DNA of 64,000 nt from Pempheris klunzingeri (taxonomy: Eukaryota; Chordata; Actinopteri; Acropomatiformes; Pempheridae), in NCBI RefSeq assembly GCF_042242105.1, contig NC_092026.1:23078191-23142190 (forward strand). The letters run 5' to 3'. The notes below the pieces were generated by a model. It did not search any database, was not told the origin of the DNA, and was given only the letters and a program-made list of their open reading frames with translations. The position numbers were made by a program, and so were the translations under genes. Each line of letters opens with the position of its first letter. Position 1 is the first letter of the stretch. This document shows, in pieces, positions 1-14,249 of this stretch.

Positions 1-2098
1 TTTGTGCTTGTGTCCACTTAAAACTAAAATACCAATTTGATTCTATCAGCTATTAAACCTTGGAAAAAATGGGAAGAAATTTCCTCATCTCCTGAAAACT
101 CTTCTCTATATTCTCAGGACCTGGAAACTGCAGTCAAAAAAGTAATTGTACACTATTGTTGATGGTGTAATGCTGCGCTGATCAGCTAGTTTGTTTGTGG
201 TATTGTGCGATGATGTTGTTTAAAAGGGTTAGTTCGGGTCCAAGTCGATATTTGTGAAACACAAGATAAAAAACAAAGAAACAAGCTATGCTAAGTGATC
301 GTGGCAGCAGTAGACGAGAGAGTCTCATGTTCTCCCATGTAAAATTACTGTTTTTGCAAATAGTTTGGTGGGTTTCTGGTTAAACTGAAAGGATATTACA
401 GGTCTAAAGGTACTGTAGTTATCCTTTAACATCCTCTTGGCCCTGAAGAATTGATGTCAGGATGTCGACCACCACAGCACCAAGGCTGCTCTTGTCAAGG
501 CCTTGATTGACATCCATTTAAACAGACTGGCAAAGTTTCCCTCTTGGTATTATTAGATCTCAGTGCTGAATTGGACGTGGTTGACACAACATGTTACTAG
601 AGAGACTGGACTTAACTGGTGTGAAGGACGGGCTATTTAGTCAAACAATGATAAAACAGAAATAATTGTCTGTCTTTTTGTATTTGTCATGTACAAGGGG
701 ATGTTGTAACCAGTTTGCAAACAGAAAGCAAAATAGCACTGACCTGTGTTTATCTGAACAAAGTGTCCCAATACTGGAAGTTTGAAATGTTTGAGTCATC
801 TTGTCAGGTTAAAACAGCTTTAAAGGAAAACGTCTAATGATTAAATAAGGATTGAAACTAGCAGAAGGATTTTAACATTTCATCATCACCCTCTGAAAAG
901 GGTCCCAGAGGTTGTTTTTCAGTCTGTTGTGCAGACTCGCCTGTTTGCCGCTCAAACTGTGAAGCAAGTGTGCAGTAAATGTGTCTCAGATGCTCTAAGG
1001 AATTCAGGAAACAACACAGCCGTCTCTTCCTCTCATGAAAGGGAGTTAAGTCCCACTGGATGAACTGTAGATTTGGCACAAGACTTTGCAAGCAACACCA
1101 CGAGTGCCAAAAAGATCTCTGGTTCACCGTTTTGATCTGTTATCTTTTAATTCAGTTGATCAAGGTCATGTTGAGCTGAGAAATAAAGCATGTGACTAGA
1201 GAGAGAGAGTAGTAGTCGCAGTATAATGTGTAATCAGGAGTATCAGGTTTAAGAATCAGTCTTATTTGTACTTTGTACTGTGTGCACAGCTGCAAAGTGT
1301 TGAATGGTTCTTGTGAAATCCTGGAATATCATAAACAAAAAACAAGCAAATTCTGGCTTGTGGGTTAGTGGCCTTTTTATTATTCAACACTTTGTCCGTA
1401 GAACAAGTTTAGGTCAAAGAGTTCGTTGTCATGCCAGCTATGAAAAACCCAACTGAAATGAAATATTCTTCCTTGTGGAACAAAAATGACAAATTAATTT
1501 TTAGCTACACCAGCAGCAGCAGGTCTGTCGGTCTGAAGTTCATGTCCCCTAAAGCTTTAATCTAGCAGGTCTACTGTGGTCCTGAACTAATGGCATTCTC
1601 CTCATCACCAGCTCTACTTCATGCTCACTGACAATTAGCAAATATTTGCATGCTAACATGCTAATGCTAAGACTCTGAACATGACAAACGTTACACCTGC
1701 TAAACATCAGCATGTTAGCGTTGTCATTGTTAGCATGCTAAGACGCTACTGGGATGAGCTGGAGTGGCTGTAAATTCTTTGTTGTGTTTCATTTCAAGTT
1801 CAAGTCAAAGTTCAAAGAGTTTATCTGCGTGCCAACTGCAGGAAATGCAGCTAAAAGGAAATATTGCTTCTTCTGGACCATGGTATAAAAATGTAGTTAT
1901 AAAAGTATATATTTGTATATTTTACTTGGAGATGGACAAGACGATAACAAACTCCTGTTTTATGTGTTGAGTGTTAACTTAATAATGATTTCCACATGTG
2001 CTTCTTTCGCTGACATCATGAAGTACTCGTGTCTGCTCTTGTACTTAACTAAATAAAGGATACACAGACGTCTTTTACCATGACGTGCTAATGATGAC
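1..2098. other. Left flank, no gene recognised
   Basis: I see no exon with a recognisable protein on either strand. Open frames here are short, lack family motifs and do not join across splice sites. From about 1637 to 1742 there is a run of GCTAAC and GTTAGC words in both orientations, a common teleost interspersed sequence that can fold on itself. The stretch could hold untranslated sequence of ackr4 (to the right, on minus) or of a gene to the left, but nothing here proves that. Confidence 0.5.
1637..1742. repeat. GCTAAC/GTTAGC-rich interspersed repeat
   Basis: ATGCTAACATGCTAATGC near the left end and TTAGCATGCTAAGACG near the right end are partly inverted copies. Similar words recur at 22858-23055. 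This looks like a fragment of an old teleost repeat family; the family name is not known to me. Confidence 0.45.
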
Positions 2099-3202
2099 TC
2101 ATATTGAGAATGTGTTTGTCTCTTGGGATGCATTACGGGAGTTAAATGACATCTCCATCCCGCCCTCCTCTGCAGGATTCTCTCTCCTCCTTTGTCTTCT
2201 CTTCTCGCCAAACTTCTTGGCCACTTTCATCATGTGCTGCCTGAAGGACGACCCCATGAAGGCGTAGAGGATCGGGTTGAGGCAGCAGTGAGTGAGGGCC
2301 AAGCTCTCCGTCACCTGAGCCGCCTGATCCAACACCTTACTCGTCCCACAGTGGATCACCAAGGTGTAGACCGAGTCCATCGCTCGATAGACCTTCAGCG
2401 TATTGTAAGGCAGCTGAGTGACCACAAACACACCCACGACTATGAGGAGAACACGTAGAGCTTTCCACTTCTTGCCTCTGCTCTCCACAGGGAGGCCCTT
2501 TAGTGTCTGGCCCACGCTCCAGTAGCAGACCACCATGACCAGGAGAGGAAGTAGGAATCCCAGCAGCACCTCTGCCATCTCCAAGACCATTTTCCCCCCG
2601 CCAACCATTGACGGAGGGTAGATAGCCAGACAGATGCTCCTATTAGACGCCCATCTCACTTCTGAAAGTACTAAATCAGGAAGGCCGAGGATAAAAGCTG
2701 TCGCCCAAACGACTAAACACATCCTCCAACAGTGTCTCCTGGTGAATATCCTCTGCAGCCACCCTCTTTGGTCTTTCCCTTGCACCCTGGCTAACGCTAA
2801 GTAGCGATCCAGGCTAATGCAGGCCAGCAGCAGCATGCAGCAGGTGAAGTTGACCGTGTAGCAGGCCGACACGATCTTACAGGCGACCGTCCCCAGCTCC
2901 CAGCCCCTCGCCGCGTCAGCAGCCCAAAAAGGCAACGTGAAAAGCAGGAGCAGGTCGGCCACGGCCAGGTGGGTCAGGAAGGTGTCCGTCATGGTCTTGA
3001 GGCGTTTGTGGTAGGCGTAGACGGCCACGACTAAGGCGTTTCCTGCCAGTCCAACCACCAGACACATGGTGTACATGACAGGGAGGAAGAGGGCCGCAAA
3101 GGAACGGACGTCACCCTTCTCACAGAGGGCGGGGTAGTCATCGTAGCTGAAGTTGAAGCTGATGTTTTCGTGGTAATAGTAGTCGTCCTCTGAGACCTCC
3201 AT
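2099..3202 (-). CDS. ackr4: Atypical chemokine receptor 4 (ACKR4/CCRL1)
   Basis: Seven-transmembrane receptor of 367 residues, complete. ACKR4 of other vertebrates binds CCL19, CCL21 and CCL25 at the cell surface and removes them through arrestin without normal G-protein signalling. Seen here: an acidic tyrosine-rich N-terminus ([12 protein letters not shown]) suited to sulfation, with NIS and NFS glycosylation sites; TM1 with [11 protein letters not shown]2 [26 protein letters not shown] after TM3; TM7 NPILYAFMG; and a C-terminus ending TNTFSI, close to the human ACKR4 end TSTFSI. The loop after DRY lacks the LAIVHA of signalling chemokine receptors, as expected of this class. An in-frame ATG lies 32 codons upstream at 3298, but I prefer the ATG at 3202: a good 3' splice site lies between the two, and the protein then starts like the family. 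The coding region is a single exon. Confidence 0.95.
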   Translation of the reverse strand: MEVSEDDYYYHENISFNFSYDDYPALCEKGDVRSFAALFLPVMYTMCLVVGLAGNALVVAVYAYHKRLKTMTDTFLTHLAVADLLLLFTLPFWAADAARGWELGTVACKIVSACYTVNFTCCMLLLACISLDRYLALARVQGKDQRGWLQRIFTRRHCWRMCLVVWATAFILGLPDLVLSEVRWASNRSICLAIYPPSMVGGGKMVLEMAEVLLGFLLPLLVMVVCYWSVGQTLKGLPVESRGKKWKALRVLLIVVGVFVVTQLPYNTLKVYRAMDSVYTLVIHCGTSKVLDQAAQVTESLALTHCCLNPILYAFMGSSFRQHMMKVAKKFGEKRRQRRRENPAEEGGMEMSFNSRNASQETNTFSI

Positions 3203-3216
3203 GCTAATCAGATGAA

Positions 3217-3235
3217 GCTGTGAGAGAGGACACTT
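3217..3235 (-). other. ackr4: 3' splice site before the ackr4 coding exon
   Basis: Read on minus, TCCTCTCTCACAG ends just before 3217, fifteen bases upstream of the chosen ATG. Chemokine receptor genes commonly have a non-coding first exon and their whole coding region in the next one. The non-coding exon itself was not found and would lie at higher coordinates. Confidence 0.6.
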
Positions 3236-3298
3236 TGAATTACTGTCTGTGGCCATTAAACATTCACAGCTCTGCTTCAACAATGTACTTTGAGTCAT

Positions 3299-5869
3299 GG
3301 ACAGAAGCTTAGTAGTACTGAGTCAAAGTGAGAGTCTACTTCAGGGACTTCAACAGTCGGCTAAGGGCCCCAGTAGTCTGCCAGGCTGCCCCCTCAGAAG
3401 AGTCTCAGTCGACCAAGTTTGCATTGGTCCATGTTTCATTAGTTGGTCACAGGAAAAAGTAAATAACAAAACTCAAACTCTAATTGGGAGCTGTGCCTCG
3501 TCAATCTTAGATCAATTGTGTTGGTGTCATGAGTTCATAACTTCTATGATGTTTTGTAATAAATTAGCTCATGTCTGATATGAAAATACTCAAAAGTGAT
3601 TTTTTCTAAAAACAAATATATATTTAACATGTAACAAAAGATAAATAAACAATTAACACAGGAAATATATGTTTCATTTCACTTTGTCCTTAAACATTCA
3701 AAAGTCTGGTATTTAAAGCTGACAGCTGGCAAAGGAAGCATCTTAAATTAAAGAGTAACACACATTTAAACGTCATTATAATTTAGTGTAATTACTCTGT
3801 AAAGTGAGTGTCTGGATTCAATATGCTCACAGTTAAACTTTCATCGACGATGATTTAAATGAGCTGTCTTTGTTTTACAGCTGAACTATAACTAGAATTG
3901 GTCCCAAAACAGGAAAATACTGTATGTGCAAACCAAAAAAATTCCTCTACTTTGGGAAAAACACTGAAGTCTGTAAACGATTGTGTGATTGTAGACTAAT
4001 GTCTGTGGCGTCCCCGTCAGCATATGGACATCCTGTCCCGACCTGAACTCTTCCTCCCTGTTGTACCGTCACTGAGATAAATAATGTGAGTTCACCCTGC
4101 CCCTCTGCGTCCTGATAAGAGCGAAGGGCAGAGGAAGATACAGTTTCCACTTTGTGTAAACTATCAGATTCCCCCAGAGATCCGCCTGCTGAGATCTCTT
4201 CCCTCCTTAAATGAACACAATGAAGATGAAGAGTTTTGTAATGATGATGTAATGAATCAAGGACACGTCGCCACACAGAGACACTGATTATTAAAGTGTC
4301 GCTGGTTTACCACCAGTGCTGGATTGTAACTAAGCACATTTACTTAAATACACATTTGGGATACTACTAATACTATTTACTGAGTATTTTCAAGTCTTGG
4401 CATGTTGTACTTTTTACTGCACTACATTCGTCTGACAGCTGTCAAAAGTATATACAAGCACAGCGGAGATGATTAGTCGATCAGTTCATAAATTAATCAA
4501 TCAGCTACTGTTTTGGTAATGATTCACTTTTTAAGTAATTTTTCATGCAAAAACATGGTTTCATTGTTTCAGTATTCTCACATATGAAGTTTTAAATTAC
4601 AGTAATCAATCATTTTGTTGGTTGGACAAAAGGCATTTGAAGGTATCACTGCTTGTCACCACATTTCTCACTATTTTCTTCCATCAAACAATAAATTACT
4701 TGATCGAGACAAATAATTAGCAGATTAATTGATAATGAAAATAATCATTATTTGCAGCCCAATACAATATAGTTAAAAAAAAGAGCTCCACCTCAACCAC
4801 AACAGTAAAATCCTGCTTTAATGCATGAGTAATAATAATTTAATGATATAATATATATGAGTACAACACTCACAGGGGTTATTTTTCTGAACTGAGTACT
4901 TTTACGTTTCATACTTTAGGAGCATTCTCTTAATTACACTCACATACTTTTACCTATAACATTTCTTTTTTCTTTGTACAGGTATCATCAGTACTTTACT
5001 TAAGTCCCTGCAGAGTTACTAGTGCCACCTTCTTCCTAACTGTATAAAATGCAGCGGTGCAGGAAATATTCAGCTTTTATATTTAAAAGTTAAAGCATTA
5101 AATCGAAAATGTCACACGTAAAAGGACGTGGGTGTTTAGAGCAAAATGTGCTTCAAGAATCTAAAGTATAAGAACTCATGACTTGTTATGTGACTGTATG
5201 CTGTATTATTGGTCTCCTATTACTGAAGCACTCATGTGTTAGTGGTGTTTTCAGTTGTAATTGCTAATTTAAAGTACTTTGAGTTCTCTTCTTTGAGTAA
5301 TTTAGTCTGCAACTGTGCATCACACACAAAGTCAAGTTTTCCACGTGACATCTCAATCTATAAAGTCACACTCAACAGTTAGACCAGTTAAATGATCTAC
5401 AACAGAGAAACGCTGTTTAAAAGTTGATGCATCAGTGATAATAACAACCCGCTCACTTCACATGTCTCATAACGTGTCGGTCAATCTGCAGAACACTTTG
5501 ACTTAAGGTGGTTTGAGGTAGTTCAGTAATACTTACTGTACTTTTACCTGAGGAAGGGGTCACAATAAGAGAAGCAGCTCTTCAACACAAAGATGCACCG
5601 TCACAGATCAAACAGGTAAACAAGGAGCTAATACTGATCGATACTGATCGATACTCACGGTGTGTTAGTCACACATTCAGCTGGCTGTTCCGTGGATTTG
5701 CGCCACAGAGACTCAGGACTCCACAACACACACTCCCCACAGAGCAGGGTTGGTTTGATTTCACACCAGCGCAGCACACGTGGGCGCTGCTGCTGTATGA
5801 AAGCTCACTATGAGTATTTTACCATTAGCTGCCTCTTAGTACTTATACTTAGTCAGGCTGCATTTCAGA
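3299..5869. other. Intergenic or ackr4 5' intron
   Basis: No protein-coding exon recognised. The stretch is AT-rich. From about 4313 to 5030 it has words such as AACTAAGCACATTTACTT, GAGTATTTTCAAG and GTACTTTTAC that belong to a repeat common in fish; a second piece is at 16793-16925. The non-coding first exon of ackr4 may be here. Confidence 0.4.
4313..5030. repeat. Teleost interspersed repeat (CTAAGTACATTTACT family)
   Basis: The left edge TGTAACTAAGCACATTTACT and the inverted-looking right edge TACTTTACTTAAGTCC suggest a roughly 700-base degraded element. Related text at 16793-16925 reads AACTAAGTACATTTACTC. The class is uncertain. Confidence 0.45.
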
Positions 5870-8685
<2,816 letters not shown>

Positions 8686-9255
8686 TTACTTGGGACGAGG
8701 GTTATGTTGTCTAGGTTTCTTTTCGTGCTCTACCGTCTGTAATATACAAACAGAGTCTGAGTTTCACACAAGCACAAATATCTATATATAAATAATATCT
8801 ATAATATAACTAATTATTATAACTAATGAGAAGAGGATAAAAACAAACCACTGATCATCTTCTTCATCGGTAATCTTTGACGCAGTTTTTCTAAATGTAG
8901 ATTTGACACATTTTATTGTAAACAAAATAAATTCAAAGTCAATCAAACTTGGTCTTACTGAGTGCACGCCTCTACATCTTCCTCGTCTCCAAATACAGTT
9001 GGAACCTTGTTTACTTGTGTTCCTGTAGTTCACAGCCCCTTCTTCTGCCTATAGAAAAATGAGGTTAACATTTGAATCAAGGGCGTTCTTACAACACAAG
9101 AAAAGCTCTTTGTGGTCAGTGGATCTTCTTACCAGATCAGGAGACTGTGGTGATTGACCGTCTGTCTCCAGAGCGGCTGCATCAGTAGGAGTGAAGGCTG
9201 AGACGAGCAGGAAAACCTGCAGACACAACAGGACCAGCAGCACAGTTCTGTCCAT
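8686..9255 (-). CDS. Small secreted basic peptide, copy A (unnamed family)
   Basis: Three exons join in phase 0: 9255-9133, 9048-8959 and 8736-8686 (stop included), giving 87 residues. Exon 1 encodes MDRTVLLVLLCLQVFLLVSA, a clear signal peptide, then an acidic linker ending SPQSPDL at donor GTAAGA. Exon 2 begins AEEGAVNY after acceptor TTTCTATAG and carries SKQGSNCIWRRGRCRG, very rich in arginine, with two cysteines six residues apart and a G-x-C motif. Exon 3 gives a basic tail ending HNPRPK. The ATG at 9255 has a TATA box 37 bases upstream. The exon layout and G-x-C spacing recall the N-terminal half of beta-defensins, but the remaining defensin cysteines are missing, so that name is not justified. 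Host-defence peptide or peptide ligand are both possible. Exon borders are inferred. Confidence 0.65.
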
Positions 9256-9291
9256 GGCTGATGGGCTGAAGTTATAGCTATTACACACACG

Positions 9292-9299
9292 TTTATATA
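9292..9299 (-). promoter_or_regulatory. TATA box of peptide copy A
   Basis: On minus this reads GTATATAAAC, 37 bases before the ATG, so the 5' untranslated leader must be very short. Copies B and C have a TATA motif at a similar distance. Confidence 0.6.
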
Positions 9300-9558
9300 C
9301 TCACTGCCAAACAGCCAGTTTCATGTGTGCAGACTTGTGTATACAAACTGTATCAGACTATCTGAAATGATTTAACCACAATTTAATTACAACACTGTCT
9401 CTCTGTGGCTATATCTGATTCCTTCCCCTGCGACCCCTCCTTGGACATTCCCTGATCAGTAAAAACATGCCAGCATGTTTACAGAGAAATCTTCCATCTG
9501 ATAACTTATATGCTTGAGGTTTCTTCACCTAAACCTGAACTTCACTGAACTGTAACCT

Positions 9559-10810
9559 GTGATGACAGTGACAGTACAGAGAATACACATAAAATCACGT
9601 ATAGCTCATTATTTATACCTATTTGTTGTTGCTTATACTTATTTTGGTGCATCTGTACATCGTTATGCTGATGATACTGTTTTATATATCTACACTGTTG
9701 CCCGTAAAGTTGGAATAATTGTTCAATACCCCCAATTTTGTTAAAGCCTGAATACAGGCTTAATTGTGGTTTAAGTTTCACTGTGATATGTTTGGAAGAG
9801 TTTGATCAATAAAGTTGAGAAGATATACACTTTATTTATCAAGAATAAATCGCATTGTCACAATCATTTCATGAGAGGAGGTAAAAAACATTGTATTCCA
9901 ACTTTATGGGCAACAGTGTTTATACATATATTGTTGTGCAAACTGTTGCCCTGACATACAAGCGTCTGTGGTCTGCATTTGACTCTATGAGTCGCACGAT
10001 GTCCCACCTCAGGTTGGTGTTAAAAGCAGACAAAGCCAAGGATATATTATTTTTTAGCAAAAAAAGGTGACAGCTGTTCTTCCCTGCATCATGCCCACAC
10101 AAGGTACTCCTATTCAAACTGGGACCACCTACATATACTCAGACATCACAATGAAAGCTGTCTTTTCAATTTCATACTGAGCTTTAGTTTTACTTAGACA
10201 GTCAGGTGTTTTATCATGTAGACATGTTGGACTTTTTGTAACCATTGAACAATCATTGGAGAGTTAGACTTCATCCAACTAATAGTAATTACTTTTCTTG
10301 CAACCATCCAAAACATCTTTTAAGGAAATTATACTTAGAATTGGAATTCTTTTTTTAGGAACAGGTCCTGTTTTTCTATTAAAGCTAAGAAACATGGGGA
10401 AGTTTTGTACTTGAGCACCTCAGCTCACTCTCTTCATCTGCTGCATGCTGTCTATCAGCACTCTTCATTCATAACTGACTGTAAACCCCTCATACATATA
10501 TCCTTTAACTGCTGCCCATTTATTTGTTCACTTACCCCCTCAGTCTGTATAGAAGTTTGTAAAAAGGCTTTCTCCTACTCTGCCCCCTCAACCTGGTCTG
10601 GGCTCCAGCAGAAACTGCAGCATGAGTCCCTCAGGGGATTTTAAACCACTTTTAGAAAATCTGGAGAGAGCATCAGTGTGTTTTCTCTGTGCTAAATGTC
10701 CTGTTTGTCTGTAACTTTGTGTTGTATTTCTGCTGTTGTTTTGACCAGGTCTCTCTTGAGAATGAGACCCATGTCTCAATGAGATTATATGTATAAATCC
10801 CAGAGAGTCA
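9559..10810 (+). mobile_element. Degraded non-LTR retrotransposon (LINE) 3' part
   Basis: Plus-strand frames show reverse transcriptase fragments in the right order: HRYADDTVLY (catalytic YADD box) at about 9658-9690; LWSAFDSMSRTMSHLRLVLK with KADKAKDILFF at about 9966-10060; and KKAFSYSAPSTWSGLQQKL near 10560-10620, typical of the end of fish LINE proteins. A 3' tail with GGTCTCTCTTGAGAATGAGA follows at about 10748. Stops and frame changes show it is dead. A 226-base MITE interrupts it just after the YADD box. The class is probably L2- or Rex-like rather than L1. Confidence 0.75.
9693..9918. mobile_element. Tc1-like MITE nested in the LINE
   Basis: The terminal inverted repeats are nearly perfect: CACTGTTGCCCGTAAAGTTG at the left and CACTGTTGCCCATAAAGTTG reading inwards from the right. 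The 226-base element has no coding capacity. It splits the reverse transcriptase frame, so it inserted after the LINE. TA lies directly left of the element; the right flank is TTTATA, so the target duplication is not clean. Confidence 0.85.
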
Positions 10811-10849
10811 ACAAATCCCTCTGTTATGATTTTTACAAAATGTACATTG

Positions 10850-11300
10850 TGTCATGGTTTTGATATTCAGTCTGCTCAAATATTCAGTTTGCTGTTCATA
10901 TTCTAACTCTAACTTCAGACCCAGCCACTCTCACCTGCTCATCCCGTCAGTAGATTACCTCACCTGCTCTGTCTCCTCACTCACCTGTTCGCCATTCCCT
11001 CATTGGCTCTCGAGTATATATACCGGTCATATATACCAGTCCATTTCCACTGGCCAGGTTGTCTTTGTGCCTTAACTTTCCAGCATGCTGTTCCATGCTT
11101 ACCTCTGCTTTTTGTTTTCATCCTGACCTAGTTTTTAGCCAGCCTGTGTGCCTCTGATCCTGCTTCGGCCAGACCCCCTTGTTCTTTGTTCGCCTGCCAG
11201 GATTTTTGAATCTTTGAACTTTTCTGAGTAAAGACTGTTTACTTTTCATGCCTGCCTCATGAGTCGAGCTTTTGGGTTCTGTTGTCTTTGAACTGTGACA
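10850..11300 (+). mobile_element. Probable solo LTR (gypsy/sushi-like)
   Basis: A 451-base block opens with TGTCATGG and closes with GAACTGTGACA, the TG...CA borders of an LTR. Inside are a TATA-like GAGTATATATACC near 11012 and an AGTAAAGACTG poly(A)-like region near 11226, in the order expected for U3, R and U5. No second LTR or internal gag-pol was found. The flanking bases give no clear target duplication, which lowers confidence. Confidence 0.5.
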
Positions 11301-12026
11301 CACTTTGCAGCTTGTCAATGACAGATTTTTCAGATTAGAATATACAGAAGTATTCCAGCGTCAACCAGTAACAGATTGTGGTCATACTGGGCAGTTAGCT
11401 GTTCGGATGTGTGGAAATGCTCAGCAATGGAAGTATAAACTACGATGCATTACTTGTATATTCTTTATTTTGTCTGCAATGAAGTATACAAAGTAAACTA
11501 TAATTATTATCTGAGTAAAAGTAGATGTAAAAGTAGACATTTGTAAGCAACTTACTGCCTGCAAACAGGTGAACAGATTTTAAAGGACTCTAACCAAATT
11601 TGAACAAAACTACATATCTATGTGTTTGCAGAATGTCATTATTTATTCATGTTAACTTTCTTCTCCAATTCTTCCTTTCATCGTTAAGTTACAATGACTT
11701 ACAGCAGCATTTGGATTAACATGCACACAATTAAACAAGAAACTCAAAGGATGGATGGATGAACCTTTTATTTGAAAAATGAATTACTTGTTCTTCTTAA
11801 AAAACACTTTTTTATGTGATGTGTAAAAAGCTGTGGAACACATACAGCATTGTGAAACAATAATGACAATCTTAAATTACATATATTAATTTCTCACATT
11901 TGTAGCTGTAATGTATTAGCATAGAATATAAAAGTCATAAAATGACCAAAATGCCTAAATGCAAGGCAAAAGATAGAAGCTCTCCTGAGAAAAGATATAA
12001 TTAGTGCAGGTCTTCACTTCACTTCT
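11301..12026. other. Spacer downstream of peptide copy B
   Basis: No gene recognised. The 3' untranslated region of copy B (minus strand) probably occupies about 11750-12026, ending near the AATAAA at 11767-11772. Confidence 0.4.
11767..11772 (-). terminator. Candidate poly(A) signal of peptide copy B
   Basis: TTTATT on plus is AATAAA on minus, about 255 bases past the predicted stop. It is the first such motif downstream. Confidence 0.45.
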
Positions 12027-12939
12027 TCACTTCTGTTGTCTTTCGTGCACATTTTCCCGGCGAGGGTCTGGTGTAACACCAATCTGTGAACAGAGAGAGA
12101 AAGAGAGCCTCAGAAGGAGCCGTTAAATTCAAGACAGTTAAAAGGCAGTAAAACAAAAGTGAAACAAACTGAGACGCCCGTATCAATGGCTTGCTCTGTG
12201 TTGTACCTGAAGGCAGCATAATCAGCAGCATGGGCCACATCATGCATCATGCATAACAGCCAGAGCAGTTCAGTTCAGATTTCCTCTCCACAGGTATCTG
12301 AACTGTGGAGTGTGTTCTTTTTGCTGCATGCACTCAATTATTTTCTCCTGATTTTACTGACAAAACCTTCTTATTTGTCTGTATCATTTCTCTCCATTAA
12401 GTTGTTGTAAATACTTTTAGTGTTCAATCTACCTGTGTGAAGTCAATTTCTGCCCGGCCCTCCTGAGAGCGCTGTGACAGAACAAACACAAATAATTATT
12501 AATTGATGTCAGTGCTGTGATCAACACAAAAACAAATTCAAACACTGTTTTTTAAGATATGTATTCTGGGGCATGCACTTATTTTTTACTTATTTTACTG
12601 TAAATTTAAAAGAAAAATTCAAGAATCAAGCATTTTGTTTTACACTTGCGATGAGCACACATCCACCTCGCTTCAAGTTACACTGGGGTCCTCGTTTACT
12701 TCTGTGTCTTACTAAGCCCTCCTGAAACAAAACCAGGAGAAAATAGCCATCATTTTCCCACAGAAAACCACCTAAAAAGCCAAAAAAAGCTCCTTGTGCT
12801 TGGTGGGTCTTCTCACCAGACCAGGAGGCTGTCGTTGTTGACCGTCTGTCTTCAGAGCGGCTGCATCAGTAGAAGTGAAGGCTGAGACGAGCAGGAAAAC
12901 CTGCAGACACAACAGGACCAGCAGCACAGTTCTGTCCAT
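12027..12939 (-). CDS. Small secreted peptide, copy B (unnamed family)
   Basis: Exons 12939-12817, 12721-12644, 12471-12433 and 12083-12027 (stop included) join in phase 0 to give 98 residues. Exon 1 is the same length as in copy A (123 bases) and its first 22 codons are identical in DNA. It ends QPPGL at donor GTGAGA. Exon 2 carries SKRGPQCNLKRGGCVLIAS: compared with copy A, SK-x-G, both cysteines, RG-x-C and a final S are kept while most other residues differ. Exon 3 (13 codons) and exon 4 are supported only by splice signals (TCTGTCACAG and TCTCTGTTCACAG). An alternative donor two bases earlier in exon 2, joined straight to exon 4, would read through WCYTRPSPGKCARK and give four cysteines. 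The 3' half is therefore uncertain; the signal exon and exon 2 are solid. Confidence 0.6.
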
Positions 12940-12987
12940 GGCTGATGAGCTGAGTGGTTTGGTGCAGCTGTAACACACACGCAGATG

Positions 12988-12994
12988 TTTATAT
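12988..12994 (-). promoter_or_regulatory. TATA box of peptide copy B
   Basis: On minus this reads CATATAAAC about 50 bases before the ATG. The region further upstream also resembles that of copy A (a GATCAG word and a CATGCCAGCA word in the same order), so the proximal promoter was duplicated with the gene. Confidence 0.55.
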
Positions 12995-14249
12995 GCTCTC
13001 CAACAAAATGATTAACTCCATGTGAACAAAGAGGAGGGCATTTGTTTAACAAGTTCAATTTCATCATAATATCGACTCCCTGTGCTTGACTGGAATCTGT
13101 GCTTCCTTCTGTTGCAATCCCTCCCTTGACATCCCTGCCCAGATCAGCAAACACACTGCATGCCAGCAGCCTGTTAGATAAAAAAGTGTATTGATCCCCT
13201 GGAAGAATGTCCTGAATGTGGATAAAACCAATACAAAAGCTGTTTGGAAATAGACTTAGATCCTTTTCTTAAGTAAAACTACTAATTTACCAATCTGAAA
13301 AACTCCCTTACAAGTCAAAGTGCAGAATTCAAAATTCTACTTAGTGTTATATTTAAAATGTCCTTCAAGTCTCCAAAGCACTTCTAATAACAAATGGTGA
13401 AGAAACTGTGATATGGTCAGTGAACACACTGCCTGACTGCCTGAAACAACAAACATTTTGGAAAAATGTCAAAGAAGAAATTTCAGGATTTACAGGATAA
13501 TAAAATAGGATAATAAACTCAATTAACCAAAGCACCCAAACACTCCAAACTCTCCAAACAAAGTATACTAAGTTAATTACAGCTGTAAAAAATAATAAAA
13601 GCATACTGCCTCCATCTTGTGGCCACATCCTGCAGCGCCCAACACCACTGTGGGATAAATAAAGGCTGATCTATCTATCTGTCTACTTTGTATTCAAACT
13701 GCAGCAGAGAACGTGTTTCTTCTGTCTCCTCTTTTCTATTTTATTGATAACTGATTTAGAAACAGACAACTCAAAGAAAATAGAGAAGAAATACATTCTT
13801 TACTCTTTAGAGGATGGATTGCAGTCAGCCAGTCTCTGTTGATCGAACACATGCTTCCTTCTCGTACAATGATCAGATCCTCAATGGTCAATGGACGTTT
13901 AGGCCTTTGATAAAAGAAATGGAGCGCTTATTCCTTTGTAACCAATTTGCATCATGGTCACTATTCTTTTGTCCTTTTTTACACATTAAAAAAAAGACTG
14001 ATAAAACTACTGTAAGATATATGAGGAGAAACTATTGAACCTACTAGCCGTCTGGAGTCTTGGTTAATTTTGATGAAGTTGCATGCATGGTATCCCCTTT
14101 TTCCAGCACAAACTCAAGCTATCTGTCTGACTTCACAGTTAAAGGTTGATGAAAATGCTGTTTCACTCTTTTATACACACAAATACAGCAGAAAAAATGT
14201 CTGTTTACATGCTGTGTAAGTGATTTTATCTCAACTCTTTTTCATTGAA

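Noticed and set aside
8686-12939. Naming the peptides beta-defensin
   Set aside because: Only the first two cysteines and G-x-C fit; the six-cysteine pattern is absent.
12852-13154. 100-residue minus frame overlapping the signal exon of copy B
   Set aside because: It is another frame of the same DNA; the frame with the ATG, signal peptide and conserved donor is preferred.
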